Positions 24,749-34,251 of a stretch of 64,000 nucleotides of DNA are shown here, piece after piece. The number at the start of each line of letters is the position of its first letter. Position 1 is the stretch's first letter. Origin of the DNA: JAHEEM01 sp036396795. Its GTDB lineage: Bacteria; Pseudomonadota; Gammaproteobacteria; Steroidobacterales; Rariloculaceae. Location of the stretch: the NCBI GenBank assembly GCA_036396795.1, contig DASWKF010000039.1, positions 1-64,000 of the forward strand, written 5' to 3'. The position numbers and the translations under genes were made by a program. Under the pieces are notes generated by a model. That model saw only the letters and a list, made by a program, of their open reading frames with translations, did no database searches and was not told the DNA's origin.

Positions 24749-26212
24749 TCAGCCCCGTGCCGAGGGCAACGGCAGATGGACGCGAAGATGCGCGCCTTTG
24801 TGCCCCGGCAGGATCTCGATGTTCCCGTGATGTGCCTCGACGTAGTCCTTGGCGATGGCCAACCCCAGGCCGGTACCCTTCACGGGACTGCCGGTGGCGG
24901 CGTTACCCTGGTAGAACGGCTCGAATACGCGCCGGCGGTCCATTTCCGAGATCCCGGGGCCGTCGTCGGTGACGTCGAGCACGGCGCCGTCGTCGTGAGC
25001 ACTCAAGCGCACGTCGATCCGCCCCTCTACGGGCGTGTACTTGACCGCGTTTGCGATGATGTTGTTCAGCGCCGTGCGGAGTTGCGTAATGTCGCCGGTC
25101 AGAGTCACTTCCTCGAGCTGTGGGCGCAACTCTATTTTCTTGGATTTCAAGACGAGTGAATGCTCACTCAGAATTTTCTGCAGCATCGACTTCAGATCCA
25201 CCTGCGTGAGGTTCAGCGCCCCACGCACGGGGCGTTGAGTCTTCCCGAACTCCAGCAAATCCTCGATCAAGCCCTGCAGCTCGAGACTGCTCTCACGCAG
25301 AAGCTTGCCGATTTCCGCGGATTCCTCGGGTGGCGTGCCGTTCTGATCGGCCAATAGCTCCGCCCCCTGCCGGATCGTCGTGAGCGGCGTCTTCAGCTCG
25401 TGAGAGATGCGCCGGACGAAGCTGGATTTCTCCTTTTCAAGCGCGGCGATCCTCGCGCGCAACGAATCCAGGCATGCGCCAACCTCTTGCAGATCTCTAG
25501 GGCCCTGTATCTCGATCGGATCGTGAAAGCTATCGGACGCCAGGCCGCGGATCGCCGAATCGATCTGCCCGATCGGACGGCTGATGAGCCGGGCGAACAA
25601 CACCGCGAGCATCGCGCTCAGCGGCAACACCGCGAGCGCCTGGATGAGCAACATTCGCTGAAAGGTCGTCGCTTGATCGGCGGCCTTCGCCGTTTCCACC
25701 GCGATGAGCTCCCGGCTCTGCGAAACCAATCCGTGCGCCCGCGCCGACAGGTCGCGCCACCTTTCCAGCACCTGCTCCTGCGAGCTCCCGCGATGACCGT
25801 CGAACAGCGCTTGCTCGAGCTCAAGAAACTCGCCGATATCCGCCTGCAACTCCGCGCCGAGCTGAAGGGCGGCCAGGCCTTCGGCCGCTTGCCGGAGCTC
25901 GGTGCGGCGAACCACATAGCTTCCGAAGAGGCTATCGTCGCCCAAGACCTCATACTCATTCAGCGCTCGTTCCATGTCGAGCACGCCGTCGATCAGCACG
26001 CGCCCCTGTTGACTCGTCTGGCTGCTGCGAAAAGCCGCGTTCCGACTGAGCCTCGCGAGGTCGTCGATCTGGGCGAATGCCGTCAACAGCGCGACGCAGA
26101 GCGGCAAAGTAACGAGGACGAAGCCGATCAGGCTCAGGCCGAGGGTCGACCGCGGGATAGGCCATAGCACACGCATCTTCGGAAGCTGCAGGTTCGCTTG
26201 AACCGGGCTCAT
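24749..26212 (-). CDS. glrK: Sensor histidine kinase, GlrK/QseE-like
   Basis: Inner-membrane kinase of about 487 residues. TM1 is near residues 20-42, a periplasmic helical region follows (to about 175), then TM2 and HAMP (RLISRPIGQIDSAIRGL). The HisKA domain has the phospho-acceptor in RRISHELKTPLTTIRQG, and the ATPase has N (LNNIIANAVKYTP), G1 (VTDDGPGISEMD) and G2 (GTGLGLAIAKDYVEAHHG). The start is uncertain: the ATG at 26212 is taken; ATGs at 26266 and 26176 are alternatives. It is first gene of the glrK-glrR operon, divergent from the MFS small-subunit gene. Confidence 0.88.
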   Translation of the reverse strand: MSPVQANLQLPKMRVLWPIPRSTLGLSLIGFVLVTLPLCVALLTAFAQIDDLARLSRNAAFRSSQTSQQGRVLIDGVLDMERALNEYEVLGDDSLFGSYVVRRTELRQAAEGLAALQLGAELQADIGEFLELEQALFDGHRGSSQEQVLERWRDLSARAHGLVSQSRELIAVETAKAADQATTFQRMLLIQALAVLPLSAMLAVLFARLISRPIGQIDSAIRGLASDSFHDPIEIQGPRDLQEVGACLDSLRARIAALEKEKSSFVRRISHELKTPLTTIRQGAELLADQNGTPPEESAEIGKLLRESSLELQGLIEDLLEFGKTQRPVRGALNLTQVDLKSMLQKILSEHSLVLKSKKIELRPQLEEVTLTGDITQLRTALNNIIANAVKYTPVEGRIDVRLSAHDDGAVLDVTDDGPGISEMDRRRVFEPFYQGNAATGSPVKGTGLGLAIAKDYVEAHHGNIEILPGHKGAHLRVHLPLPSARG

Positions 26213-26443
26213 TCTACCGAAAATCCCATGGACCTCACCGGTCGCTCTGTCGTGTAACCACGACAATCAGCCGATGAGCGCACGGACCGACCCGGGCGAA
26301 AAACGCGGTCCGGCGTCGTGCAAACCCGACGCTTGCAGGACGCGAGACGCGCTCTCGAGCCGGCCGGCCCGCGCCGGCCGCAGGCCCGCGAGCTGGTATG
26401 GAAGTTGCTTCGGCTCCGCCGTCAGGCACACGGAGCGGACAAG

Positions 26444-26545
26444 ATGGCAACGCAAAAATTACTCGGATACCTGTGGACTCTGGCAGCCGTTTCATTCGGG
26501 CTGATCGCGCTCTCGATGCTCCTTTGGGTGCTGTTCGGGAACTGA
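26444..26545 (+). CDS. 33-residue membrane protein, MFS transporter small subunit-like
   Basis: A one-helix protein: MATQKLLGYLWTL start, then a hydrophobic stretch to LLWVLFGN. GGAG lies 8 bp upstream. It ends 6 bp before an OFA-type MFS transporter gene on the same strand. Short membrane proteins directly upstream of oxalate/formate-type MFS transporters are known as transporter small subunits, so a complex with the next gene product is likely. The longer in-frame reading from 26318 has an arginine-rich leader that is not protein-like. Confidence 0.7.
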   Translation: MATQKLLGYLWTLAAVSFGLIALSMLLWVLFGN

Positions 26546-26551
26546 GCACGC

Positions 26552-27844
26552 GTGGCAACGATCGCCGAACCGGAGCGTCTATCCACCGACAAGCACCTTT
26601 TCGGACGCTGGTGGCAACTCGTTCTCGGCATCGTATGCATGTCGATGATCGCGAATCTGCAATACGGCTGGACGCTGTTCGTCACGCCGATAGATGACAA
26701 GTTCGGGTGGGGGCGAGCGGCGATTCAGGTCGCGTTTACGATCTTCGTGCTGACCGAGACCTGGCTCGTGCCGATCGAAGGCTATCTGGTCGACAAGTAT
26801 GGCCCGCGGGTCGTGATTCTGGTCTCCGGGGCCCTGGTGGGACTGTCGTGGACGCTCAACGCCTTTGCCGACTCGCTGACGCTGCTCTACGTCGCGGCTG
26901 CCATCGGCGGCATCGGCGCGGGTGCCGTTTACGGCACCTGTCTCGGTAATGCGCTCAAATGGTTCCCCGATCGTCGCGGCCTGGCCTCCGGGCTGACGGC
27001 CATGGGCTTCGGCGCGGGCTCGGCGCTCACGATTGTGCCGATCTCGGCCTTGATCCAATCGAGAGGCTATGAAGCCACGTTTCTGCTTTTCGGTCTGGCG
27101 CAGGGGCTCGTGATCCTCTCGCTCGGCTGGTTCATGCAGGCACCAAGACTGGTGCACGGGGCGGCTCCCGCGCCCATCGGCAAGGAGATTCTTCCAACGG
27201 TCAAGTCCCGCCAGTATTCACCGCTGGAGGTCCTGCGGACGCCCGTGTTCTGGGTCATGTACGCGATGTTCGTGCTCATGGCGACCGGCGGGCTGATGGC
27301 GACCGCCCAGCTCGGCCCGATCGCGCGCGATTTTCAGATCGCCGACACGCCGGTGACCTTGTTGTCGATCACCTTACCGGCGTTGACTTTTGCGCTGGCG
27401 ATCGACCGCGTGCTCAACGGCGTGACACGGCCTTTCTTCGGCTGGGTATCCGACCAAATCGGCCGGGAGCAGACGATGTTCCTGGCGTTTTCTCTCGAGG
27501 GCTTTGGAATAGTCCTGCTGAGCGTTTACGGCGACAATCCGACCGCCTTCGTACTGCTCACGGGTCTCGTATTCTTCGCGTGGGGCGAGATTTACAGCTT
27601 GTTTCCGGCGACCTGCACGGACGCCTACGGTCGGCGCTACGCGACGAGCAACTACGGCTTGCTCTACACGGCGAAAGGCACCGCCGCCCTGCTGGTTCCG
27701 GTAACGAGTCTCATGGCAGCCGCCCCCGGCGGCTGGCGAAACGTGTTCATCGCCGCCGCGGCGATGAATTTCGCGGCCGCATTGCTGGCGATGCTCATTC
27801 TGAGGCCGCTGCGGCTCAAGATGCAAGCCGCCGTTCGCGAGTAG
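26552..27844 (+). CDS. OFA family MFS transporter (oxalate/formate antiporter-like)
   Basis: Twelve-TM major facilitator protein of 430 residues, GTG start. The N-terminus (FGRWWQLVLGIVCMSMIANLQYGWTLF) and the loop 2-3 signature around GYLVDKYGPRVVILVSG, plus RVLNGVTRPFFGWVSDQIGRE in the second half, fit the oxalate:formate antiporter group. LKWFPDRRGLASGLTAMGFGAGSAL is a family hallmark. The substrate is probably a small mono- or dicarboxylate but cannot be read from sequence. It is co-transcribed with the 33-residue membrane protein and converges with the RND permease gene. Confidence 0.88.
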   Translation: MATIAEPERLSTDKHLFGRWWQLVLGIVCMSMIANLQYGWTLFVTPIDDKFGWGRAAIQVAFTIFVLTETWLVPIEGYLVDKYGPRVVILVSGALVGLSWTLNAFADSLTLLYVAAAIGGIGAGAVYGTCLGNALKWFPDRRGLASGLTAMGFGAGSALTIVPISALIQSRGYEATFLLFGLAQGLVILSLGWFMQAPRLVHGAAPAPIGKEILPTVKSRQYSPLEVLRTPVFWVMYAMFVLMATGGLMATAQLGPIARDFQIADTPVTLLSITLPALTFALAIDRVLNGVTRPFFGWVSDQIGREQTMFLAFSLEGFGIVLLSVYGDNPTAFVLLTGLVFFAWGEIYSLFPATCTDAYGRRYATSNYGLLYTAKGTAALLVPVTSLMAAAPGGWRNVFIAAAAMNFAAALLAMLILRPLRLKMQAAVRE

Positions 27845-27892
27845 AGCTCTGCGGCCGAGCGCGGCTCGAGCGGGACCCGCCGCGATCCGGCG

Positions 27893-30800
27893 TCAGCCGC
27901 GCGCGGTTTGCACCTTGAGCTCGTCGAGCTTGTGAGCAACGGCGTTCGGCGAGCCGGTATGCCGCGCGAGCAGGCGATAGAACGCCGGCACCACGAACAG
28001 CGTGAACACCGTGGCTACGCTGATGCCCGAGAAAGTCACGATGCCGAGCGTCGTGCGGCTCTCGGAGCCGGGCCCGGTGGCGAGGATCAGCGGCACGGAC
28101 CCCATCATCGTCGAGCAGGTGGTCATCACCACGGGCCGGAACCGGATTCTCGCAGCCTCGAGTATCGCGTCCATGAATTCAACACCCTGGTCTCGCAGCT
28201 GATTGATGAACTCGACGATCAACACGCCGTTTTTCGCCGCGATGCCGATCAGCATGACGATGCCGATCTGGCTGTAGATATTGAGCGTCTTGCCGGCCAA
28301 GGCGAGCCCCAGCAAACCGCCGGCGATCGCCAGCGGCACCGTGATCATGATCACGACCGGGTGCACGAAGCTTTCGAACTGCGCCGCCAGCACCAGGAAC
28401 ACGACCAGCAGCGCCACGCCGAAGGTGAAATACAGCGACCCCGAGGCTTCCTTGTACTCGAGCGATTCGCCGCGGTAGTCGATCTGCGCAATCGGCGGCA
28501 GCTCGGTGCGCGCAAGATTCTCGAGATAATCCAGAGCATCCCCGAGCGAATACCCGGGAGTCAAATTCGCAGTGATCGTGACCGCGCGCAAACGGTTGTA
28601 GTGATTCAACACGCCGGGACCGGCGCTGTCCTCCAGCTGAGTCAGGTTCGAGAGCGGAATCAGCTCGCCGGTACGCTGCGAGCGCACGAAGACGTTGCTC
28701 AAGTCGCCGTAAGTCGCGCGCTGCTCGGGTTTCGCCTGAAGCACGACCTCGTATTCCTCGCCGTCGACGACATAAGTCGTGACCTGGCGCTCGCTCATCA
28801 AGGTCTGCAGCGTCTGGCCGATGTCGCGTACCGCTACGCCGAGGCTGGCGGCGCGGTCCTTGTCGACTCGGATCAGAACCTGCGGCTGGGTTTCCTTGAG
28901 GTCTGAGTCGAGCCTCGTTAAGCCCGGGTTCTGCGACGCGCGGTCGATGATGATGTCGCGCCACTCGGCCAGCTCCTCGTAATTCGGGCCGCCGAAGACG
29001 ATCTGCACCGGCTGACCGCCGCCGCCGCGGGATAGCCCCGAGCGCACGAACGTGATCAGGCGCAGATCCGGAATGTCCTCCCAAGCTCGCCTGAGCTGCT
29101 CCATGATCTCGTCCGTCGAATGGGCGCGCTCGTCCCAGGGCTTGAGCGTGATCGACACGACCCCGGCCTGGTTGCCGAAGCCCGGCATGCTGATCAGGCC
29201 GCGCTGGATCTCGCCGGTGGCGAAATACGGCTGCATCGCCGCCTCGATTCTGTCCACCTGGCTGGCGAGATGCTCGAAGCCCGCGCCCTCGGGCGCCTGG
29301 ATCATCGCGAAGAACGAGCCCTGATCTTCCGCCGGCGCGTATTCCTGAGGGATGCTCTCGAACAGGAAATACGCACCGCCGCCGGCAACCGCCGCGATGA
29401 CGACGGCGATCGACGGCGTCTTCAGTACGCCTCTGAGCGCGACCTGGTACTTCGACGACAGCCAGCCGAAACCACGATCGAGCAGATGCGTGATCCGCCC
29501 TTCGCGCTCGCTCGCCCGCAACAGCAAGGAGCACATCATCGGCGCTAGCGACAAGGCCAGTATGCTGGAGAAAATCAGCGCCGCCGATACGGTGACGGCG
29601 AGCTCGGCGAAGATGCGGCCGATGTTGTCCCTGAGGAACGCGATCGGCGCGAACACCGACACCAGCACGACGGTGGTCGCGATCACCGCGAAGGAGACCT
29701 GACGCGTGCCGTTGTAGGCCGCGAGCAGCGGCGCCTCGCCCTCCTCGATGCGCCGGTGCGCGTTCTCGAGCACAACGATCGAGTCGTCGACGACGAGCCC
29801 GATCGAGAGCACCATCGCGAGCAGGGTCACGAGATTGATCGTGAATCCGAAAGCCGCCAGCGCCATGAAAGTCGCGATCAAGCAGATCGGGATCGTCACG
29901 AGCGGAATCAGCATCGCGCGCAGGTTGCCGAGAAACACGAAGATCACCAGCCCGACCAGCGCCGTCGTGATGCCGATCGTCCAGTAGACCGCGCTCACGG
30001 CGGCCCTTATATATAATGAGTCGTCGCCGCTGGTGACGAGCTGCATGCCTTCGGGCAGCTCGGCGTTGATCCTCACGGCTTCTGCGGCGACGCCGTCCAA
30101 CACGTCGACGGTGTTCGCCGTCGATTGCTTGACGATGCCGAATCCGGTGGTGTTCGCTCCGTTGGTCCGAAACACGCGTTGCGGGTCGCGCGGCCCGACC
30201 TCGATGCCCGCGACCTCCCCGAGACGCACGAGATGTCCGTCCGTGCCCTGGGTGATCACGAGCTGGCGGAAATCGTCCGCCGTGAGGTAATTCCTCGCGA
30301 GCCTGACCTGGAAGTCTCGCTGCTGCGACTCCAGCCTTCCTGCCGGCAGCTCCAGATTCTCGCGGCGCAGGGCGTCCTCGACGTCGGTGACGGTGAGATT
30401 GCGCGCCGCCAGCGCGAGCCGGTCGAGCCATATGCGCATCGACGGCCCGCCGGCGCCCTGCAGGTTTACCTGCGATACGCCGGGGATGACGGCGAAGCGG
30501 TCGACGATATAGCGCTGAAGATAGTCCGTGAGCGCCATCGTGCTCATCGTCTCGCCCGCGAGCGTCAACCACACGATCGGCCGCGTATCAGCGTCGGCCT
30601 TGGAGACGATCGGCGGCTCCACGTCGATCGGCAACCGCCGCGCGGCCCGCGAGACGCGGTCGCGCACGTCGTTGGCGGCTTCGTCGAGATTGCGCTCGAG
30701 GTCGAATTCGACTCTGATCTGGGAACGCTCGTCGCGGCTCGAGGAGTTGATTGTCTTGACGCCCTCGATGCCGCTGAGCTCGCCTTCCAGCACCTGCGTT

Positions 30801-30988
30801 ATGCGGGTCTCGACGACGTCGGCGGACGCGCCGGTGTAGTTGGTCTGTACCGAGACGATCGGCGGCACGACATCGGGATACTCACGCACGGTGAGCCCGC
30901 GGAACGACAGCATCCCGAGCGCCACGAGCATCAGGCTCAATACGGTTGCGAACACCGGTCGTTTGACGGACAGATCAGACAACCACAT
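27893..30988 (-). CDS. RND efflux permease (HAE1/AcrB-like)
   Basis: Proton-driven inner-membrane pump subunit of 1031 residues, the usual HAE1 length. It starts MWLSDLSVKRPVFATVL and has 12 TM segments with two large periplasmic loops. The proton-relay aspartates of TM4 are present (GLVVDDSIVVLENAHRR). The N-terminal VREYPDVVPPIVSV and YTGASADVVE segments are typical of multidrug permeases. It follows its adaptor gene by 28 bp; no outer-membrane factor gene is nearby, so a TolC-type channel encoded elsewhere is probably used. An A/T-rich spot (ttatatataatga near 30006) falls inside the gene and has no obvious meaning. Confidence 0.93.
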   Translation of the reverse strand: MWLSDLSVKRPVFATVLSLMLVALGMLSFRGLTVREYPDVVPPIVSVQTNYTGASADVVETRITQVLEGELSGIEGVKTINSSSRDERSQIRVEFDLERNLDEAANDVRDRVSRAARRLPIDVEPPIVSKADADTRPIVWLTLAGETMSTMALTDYLQRYIVDRFAVIPGVSQVNLQGAGGPSMRIWLDRLALAARNLTVTDVEDALRRENLELPAGRLESQQRDFQVRLARNYLTADDFRQLVITQGTDGHLVRLGEVAGIEVGPRDPQRVFRTNGANTTGFGIVKQSTANTVDVLDGVAAEAVRINAELPEGMQLVTSGDDSLYIRAAVSAVYWTIGITTALVGLVIFVFLGNLRAMLIPLVTIPICLIATFMALAAFGFTINLVTLLAMVLSIGLVVDDSIVVLENAHRRIEEGEAPLLAAYNGTRQVSFAVIATTVVLVSVFAPIAFLRDNIGRIFAELAVTVSAALIFSSILALSLAPMMCSLLLRASEREGRITHLLDRGFGWLSSKYQVALRGVLKTPSIAVVIAAVAGGGAYFLFESIPQEYAPAEDQGSFFAMIQAPEGAGFEHLASQVDRIEAAMQPYFATGEIQRGLISMPGFGNQAGVVSITLKPWDERAHSTDEIMEQLRRAWEDIPDLRLITFVRSGLSRGGGGQPVQIVFGGPNYEELAEWRDIIIDRASQNPGLTRLDSDLKETQPQVLIRVDKDRAASLGVAVRDIGQTLQTLMSERQVTTYVVDGEEYEVVLQAKPEQRATYGDLSNVFVRSQRTGELIPLSNLTQLEDSAGPGVLNHYNRLRAVTITANLTPGYSLGDALDYLENLARTELPPIAQIDYRGESLEYKEASGSLYFTFGVALLVVFLVLAAQFESFVHPVVIMITVPLAIAGGLLGLALAGKTLNIYSQIGIVMLIGIAAKNGVLIVEFINQLRDQGVEFMDAILEAARIRFRPVVMTTCSTMMGSVPLILATGPGSESRTTLGIVTFSGISVATVFTLFVVPAFYRLLARHTGSPNAVAHKLDELKVQTARG

Positions 30989-31016
30989 GGCGATTCACTC
31001 CGGAGTCCTTGACTCC

Positions 31017-32147
31017 CTAGATGCTGGCCGCGGCCGGTTCGACGACCGGCTCGGCTTCTCGTAGACCGCTGACCTCGGGCGCCGAGTCCTCCAAGCGCAC
31101 CGCCGTGCCGTCGCGCAGCTTGATCGTGCCCTCTGTGACGACGAGCTCGCCTTCCTCGAGACCGCCGCGGACTTCGACGATGCCGAAGCGGCGCTCGCCG
31201 ATATCGATGGCGCGTTGCCATGCGACCTTGTCGGCGCCGATCGTGAACACATACGCTTGATCGCGCAGCTCGAATACGGCGCCCTCGTCGACAACCAGCG
31301 CTTCGCGCTGGTCCATGATCACACGGACCGTGAGCAGCATCCCGGGCCGCAGGGCGCGCTCGTCGTTGGGGATATGCGCGCGCACCATGACGGCGCGGGT
31401 GACGGGATCGACGCGCGAGCCCACCGTGCGAACCTCGCCCTCGAAATCCTGCCCCGGCCGGCTCGCACTTTGCGCGTAGACCTTGGCGCCGGGGACAACC
31501 GCGCCGATGAAAGTCTCCGGCACGGTGAAATCGAGCTTGATGATCGAGACGTCGTCGAGGGTCGTGATCGCCGCGTTCGGCGTCAGCAGCGTGCCGGGAC
31601 TGACGTTGCGAAACCCGAGCAGACCCGAGAACGGCGCCTGGATCAGCCGGTCCCTGAGCCGCGCGACGACGGTATTGAGGCGCGCCTCGGACGCCCCTGC
31701 GCGCGAGCGGGCCATGTCGAGGTCCGAAACCGGCGCCAGGCCCCTGGCGGAGATATCCTCGAGCCGCCGCAGCTGGTTTTCGGCGTCATCGAGATTCGCC
31801 CGGGCTTCCGCCAACAGCGCCTCTTCCTCCTGGTTGGTGAGCTCGATCAGCACCGTGCCCGCCTCGACGTAGTCGCCGTCCTCGAAGTTCACGCGCCGCA
31901 CGGTATCCGTGACTTTGGTCGTCAGGGTGACGGACTCGTTCGCCTGAGTGGTGCCGATGGCCTCGACGCTGTCGGTGAGCTGCTGCCTGCGCGCGGGCTT
32001 GACGGCGACCAATGGGCGCTCGCCCTGCGCGCCGCCGACGCCGCTGCCGCTACCCGGCGCGGCGCCGGGCTCGACCCGGTCCTGTATCAGATACCACCCC
32101 ACGCCGCCGGCGGCCAGCAGGAAAACGGTGATCGCGAGGTACTTCAT
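31017..32147 (-). CDS. RND efflux periplasmic adaptor (membrane fusion protein)
   Basis: Protein of 376 residues with an N-terminal signal/anchor (KYLAITVFLLAAGGVGWYL). It shows the adaptor order: lipoyl half-motif (VNFEDGDYVEAGTVLIELTNQEEE), coiled-coil hairpin (about 115-165, ARANLDDAENQLRRLEDI), second lipoyl half (LIQAPFSGLLGFRNVSPGTLL), then beta-barrel and membrane-proximal domains. It bridges the permease encoded next to an outer-membrane channel. No local regulator gene is seen. Confidence 0.92.
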   Translation of the reverse strand: MKYLAITVFLLAAGGVGWYLIQDRVEPGAAPGSGSGVGGAQGERPLVAVKPARRQQLTDSVEAIGTTQANESVTLTTKVTDTVRRVNFEDGDYVEAGTVLIELTNQEEEALLAEARANLDDAENQLRRLEDISARGLAPVSDLDMARSRAGASEARLNTVVARLRDRLIQAPFSGLLGFRNVSPGTLLTPNAAITTLDDVSIIKLDFTVPETFIGAVVPGAKVYAQSASRPGQDFEGEVRTVGSRVDPVTRAVMVRAHIPNDERALRPGMLLTVRVIMDQREALVVDEGAVFELRDQAYVFTIGADKVAWQRAIDIGERRFGIVEVRGGLEEGELVVTEGTIKLRDGTAVRLEDSAPEVSGLREAEPVVEPAAASI

Positions 32148-32322
32148 TATTTCGGCGCTCCTCCCCGCGCCGGCGTCTGCAGGCCGGGGGGTGATTATGC
32201 CACAGGGGACCTGTTGAGCCTGCTACGAACCGCGGGCCTGGAACACGGCGGCAGGGCAGCGCGATACTCGAGCTGGGGGGCAATCCCCGGCATAGACCGT
32301 GCCTGTCTTAGATCGTTCCGCC

Positions 32323-32766
32323 TCATTGCGACGCCCCGTGGTTGATCGCAAGCCAATAGAAGCCGGCTTGGCGGGCGACTTCCGCCAGGGATTCGAAATT
32401 CAACGGCTTGACGATATAGCTGTTCGCGCCGAGATTGTAGCTGTCGATGACGTCTTTCTCCTGATTGGAGGACGTCATGATGACGATGGGAATACGCTTG
32501 GTGCGCTCGTCCGCCTTGAGGGTTCTGGTCACCTCTATGCCGTCGACCCGGGGCATCTTCAGGTCGAGGAGAATGAGGCGCGGGCCGGCGTCCTTGCGCC
32601 CGGCGTAGGCACCCTGCTTGAAGAGGTAGTCCAGCGCTTCCTGGCCGTCCTTGACCCAAGTGATGTGGTTCGCGAGCTTCTGGTCCTTCAGACCTCGCAT
32701 CGTCAGCTCCGCGTCGATGGGATTGTCCTCGACCAACAAGATGTCAACCTGCTCAAACTCCTCCAT
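32323..32766 (-). CDS. Single-domain response regulator (Rcp1/CheY-like)
   Basis: Stand-alone receiver domain of 147 residues. It has LLVEDNPIDAEL near the start, phospho-acceptor Asp68 (LILLDLKMPRVDG), a Thr/Ser switch (VIMTSS) and the conserved Lys in YIVKPLNF. Insertions in the YLFKQGAYAGRKDAGP region are typical of Rcp1-type regulators that pair with phytochrome-like or CHASE-bearing kinases. There is no output domain. AAGGAG precedes the ATG, which overlaps the kinase gene by 14 bp, so it is the last gene of the four-gene operon beginning at 37532. Confidence 0.92.
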   Translation of the reverse strand: MEEFEQVDILLVEDNPIDAELTMRGLKDQKLANHITWVKDGQEALDYLFKQGAYAGRKDAGPRLILLDLKMPRVDGIEVTRTLKADERTKRIPIVIMTSSNQEKDVIDSYNLGANSYIVKPLNFESLAEVARQAGFYWLAINHGASQ

Positions 32767-34249
32767 CGGGGAACTCCTTGGGCAAAGTAAAGTGGAACGT
32801 CGCGCCTTCGTCGAGCTTACCATCGCCCCAAACACGGCCGCCGTGGCGAGTGATGATCCTGTGGACCAAGGCCAATCCGACACCCGTGCCGGGGAACTCG
32901 TGATCGTGATGCAGCCGCTGAAAAACCCCGAACAAACGCTCGGAGTATTTCGAATCGAAACCCGCGCCGTTGTCGCGAACGAAGTAGAGCAGCTCGCGCT
33001 CCTCCGCCAGCCCTCCGACTTCGACCACCGATCGTTCCTTCTTGGAGGAGAACTTGACGGCGTTGGACAACAAATTCGTCCACACCTGCTCGAGCAGGCG
33101 GAGATCGCCGTGCGCCGGCGGCATGGATCCGATACGAAACTCGACCTTTTGGTTCGTTTCGTCGTCCTTGAGTCTCCCGACGACGCGCTCCACGACATCG
33201 CGCATATCCAAATCCGTCGGCTGCAAGGCTTTGCGTCCCAATCTAGAAAACGCGAGCAAATCGTCGATGAGCTCGCCCATGCGCCGGGACTCGCTCTTGA
33301 TGATTCGCAGCTTCCTTCGTGCTTCTGCGTCGAGCTGCCCGAGATGGTCTTCCTCGAAAAGGCTGCAGAAACCGGTGATCGCCCGAATCGGCGCACGCAG
33401 GTCGTGCGACACCGAGTAGCTGAAACCCTCGAGATCCTTGTTGGCCGCCTCGAGCTCGGCGGTGCGCGTCTTCACCCTTGCTTCGAGCTCGTTGTTCAAC
33501 GAGCGCAGCCGCTCTTCGGTCTGCTCCAACTGCCGATTGGAGCTCTCCAGCACCTCGGTGCGAGTGCCGATCTCAGCGAGCATACCGTTGAACGCGTCGA
33601 CGAGGACGCCGATCTCGTCGTCGCTGGTCTTCGGCGCGCGGCCGCTGAAATCCCGCTTCTCTATGACGTTTCGCGCAACGGCCGTAATCGCGGATATCGG
33701 CCGCGTGACGCTCAATTGGAGCCGGCGGGACATCAGCAGCGCCGCCGACAGGCTCAGAAACATCACGACTCCGCCGATGCCGAGATAGTCGAGGAGACGC
33801 GCGGCGATATCGTATTCGGCTTGCAGATAGACCGTTCCGAGGATCTCGTCATTGGAAACGATGCGCTGAAAGAGCGTCAGCTCGTTGTCTTCGAGCTGGT
33901 ACCCGTCGCCCTCCGGTATCGCGGGAAAATCGCGTTGTCGATCGCCGGATGCCGAGTAGGCGGCGAACAACCCGCCTTTTGCCGTGTATATCGCCGCGCC
34001 GATGATCCCGGGCTTGGCACGCAGCAGCTCCAGATAGTCCTGTGCCGAGCCCGGATCCTCGAAGTCGAGCGCCGGCGCGGCGGCGAGGCCGAGGATGTTC
34101 GCCTGGGCGCTCAAGTCGTCGATCCAGGTTTGACGAAACGTATGCACATCGTAGAACGCCATCGCGGCAACCGTCATCAGCAATGCCGAGGCCGTCGTCG
34201 CCAGCACGATCAACAGCAGCTTGCGGGCGACGGATTGCTGGTGCGCCAC
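32753..34249 (-). CDS. Sensor histidine kinase with CHASE8-like periplasmic sensor and HAMP
   Basis: Kinase of 498 residues. TM1 is about residues 9-33. The periplasmic domain (about 34-150) resembles the CHASE8-type sensor of YfiN (TWIDDLSAQANILGLAAAPALDFEDPGSA, then an IYTAKGG strand). TM2 is about 153-173, then HAMP, a coiled coil (about 230-265), HisKA with SYSVSHDLRAPIRAITG, and HATPase with N (LLSNAVKFSSKK), G1 (VRDNGAGFD) and G2 (GTGVGLALVHRII) boxes. The HDLRAP-type H-box is that of bacteriophytochrome-like kinases. It starts 2 bp after the YfiR-like gene, which suggests that YfiR-like protein gates this kinase instead of a cyclase. Confidence 0.88.
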   Translation of the reverse strand: MAHQQSVARKLLLIVLATTASALLMTVAAMAFYDVHTFRQTWIDDLSAQANILGLAAAPALDFEDPGSAQDYLELLRAKPGIIGAAIYTAKGGLFAAYSASGDRQRDFPAIPEGDGYQLEDNELTLFQRIVSNDEILGTVYLQAEYDIAARLLDYLGIGGVVMFLSLSAALLMSRRLQLSVTRPISAITAVARNVIEKRDFSGRAPKTSDDEIGVLVDAFNGMLAEIGTRTEVLESSNRQLEQTEERLRSLNNELEARVKTRTAELEAANKDLEGFSYSVSHDLRAPIRAITGFCSLFEEDHLGQLDAEARRKLRIIKSESRRMGELIDDLLAFSRLGRKALQPTDLDMRDVVERVVGRLKDDETNQKVEFRIGSMPPAHGDLRLLEQVWTNLLSNAVKFSSKKERSVVEVGGLAEERELLYFVRDNGAGFDSKYSERLFGVFQRLHHDHEFPGTGVGLALVHRIITRHGGRVWGDGKLDEGATFHFTLPKEFPDGGV

Positions 34250-34251
34250 GG

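Noticed and set aside
26318..26443. Longer start for the MFS small-subunit gene
   Set aside because: The added leader is Arg/Pro-rich without homology, and the ribosome-binding site lies just before the ATG at 26444.
30006..30018. A/T-rich ttatatataatga inside the RND permease gene, promoter-like
   Set aside because: It lies within an uninterrupted conserved coding region, and no gene starts downstream on either strand.
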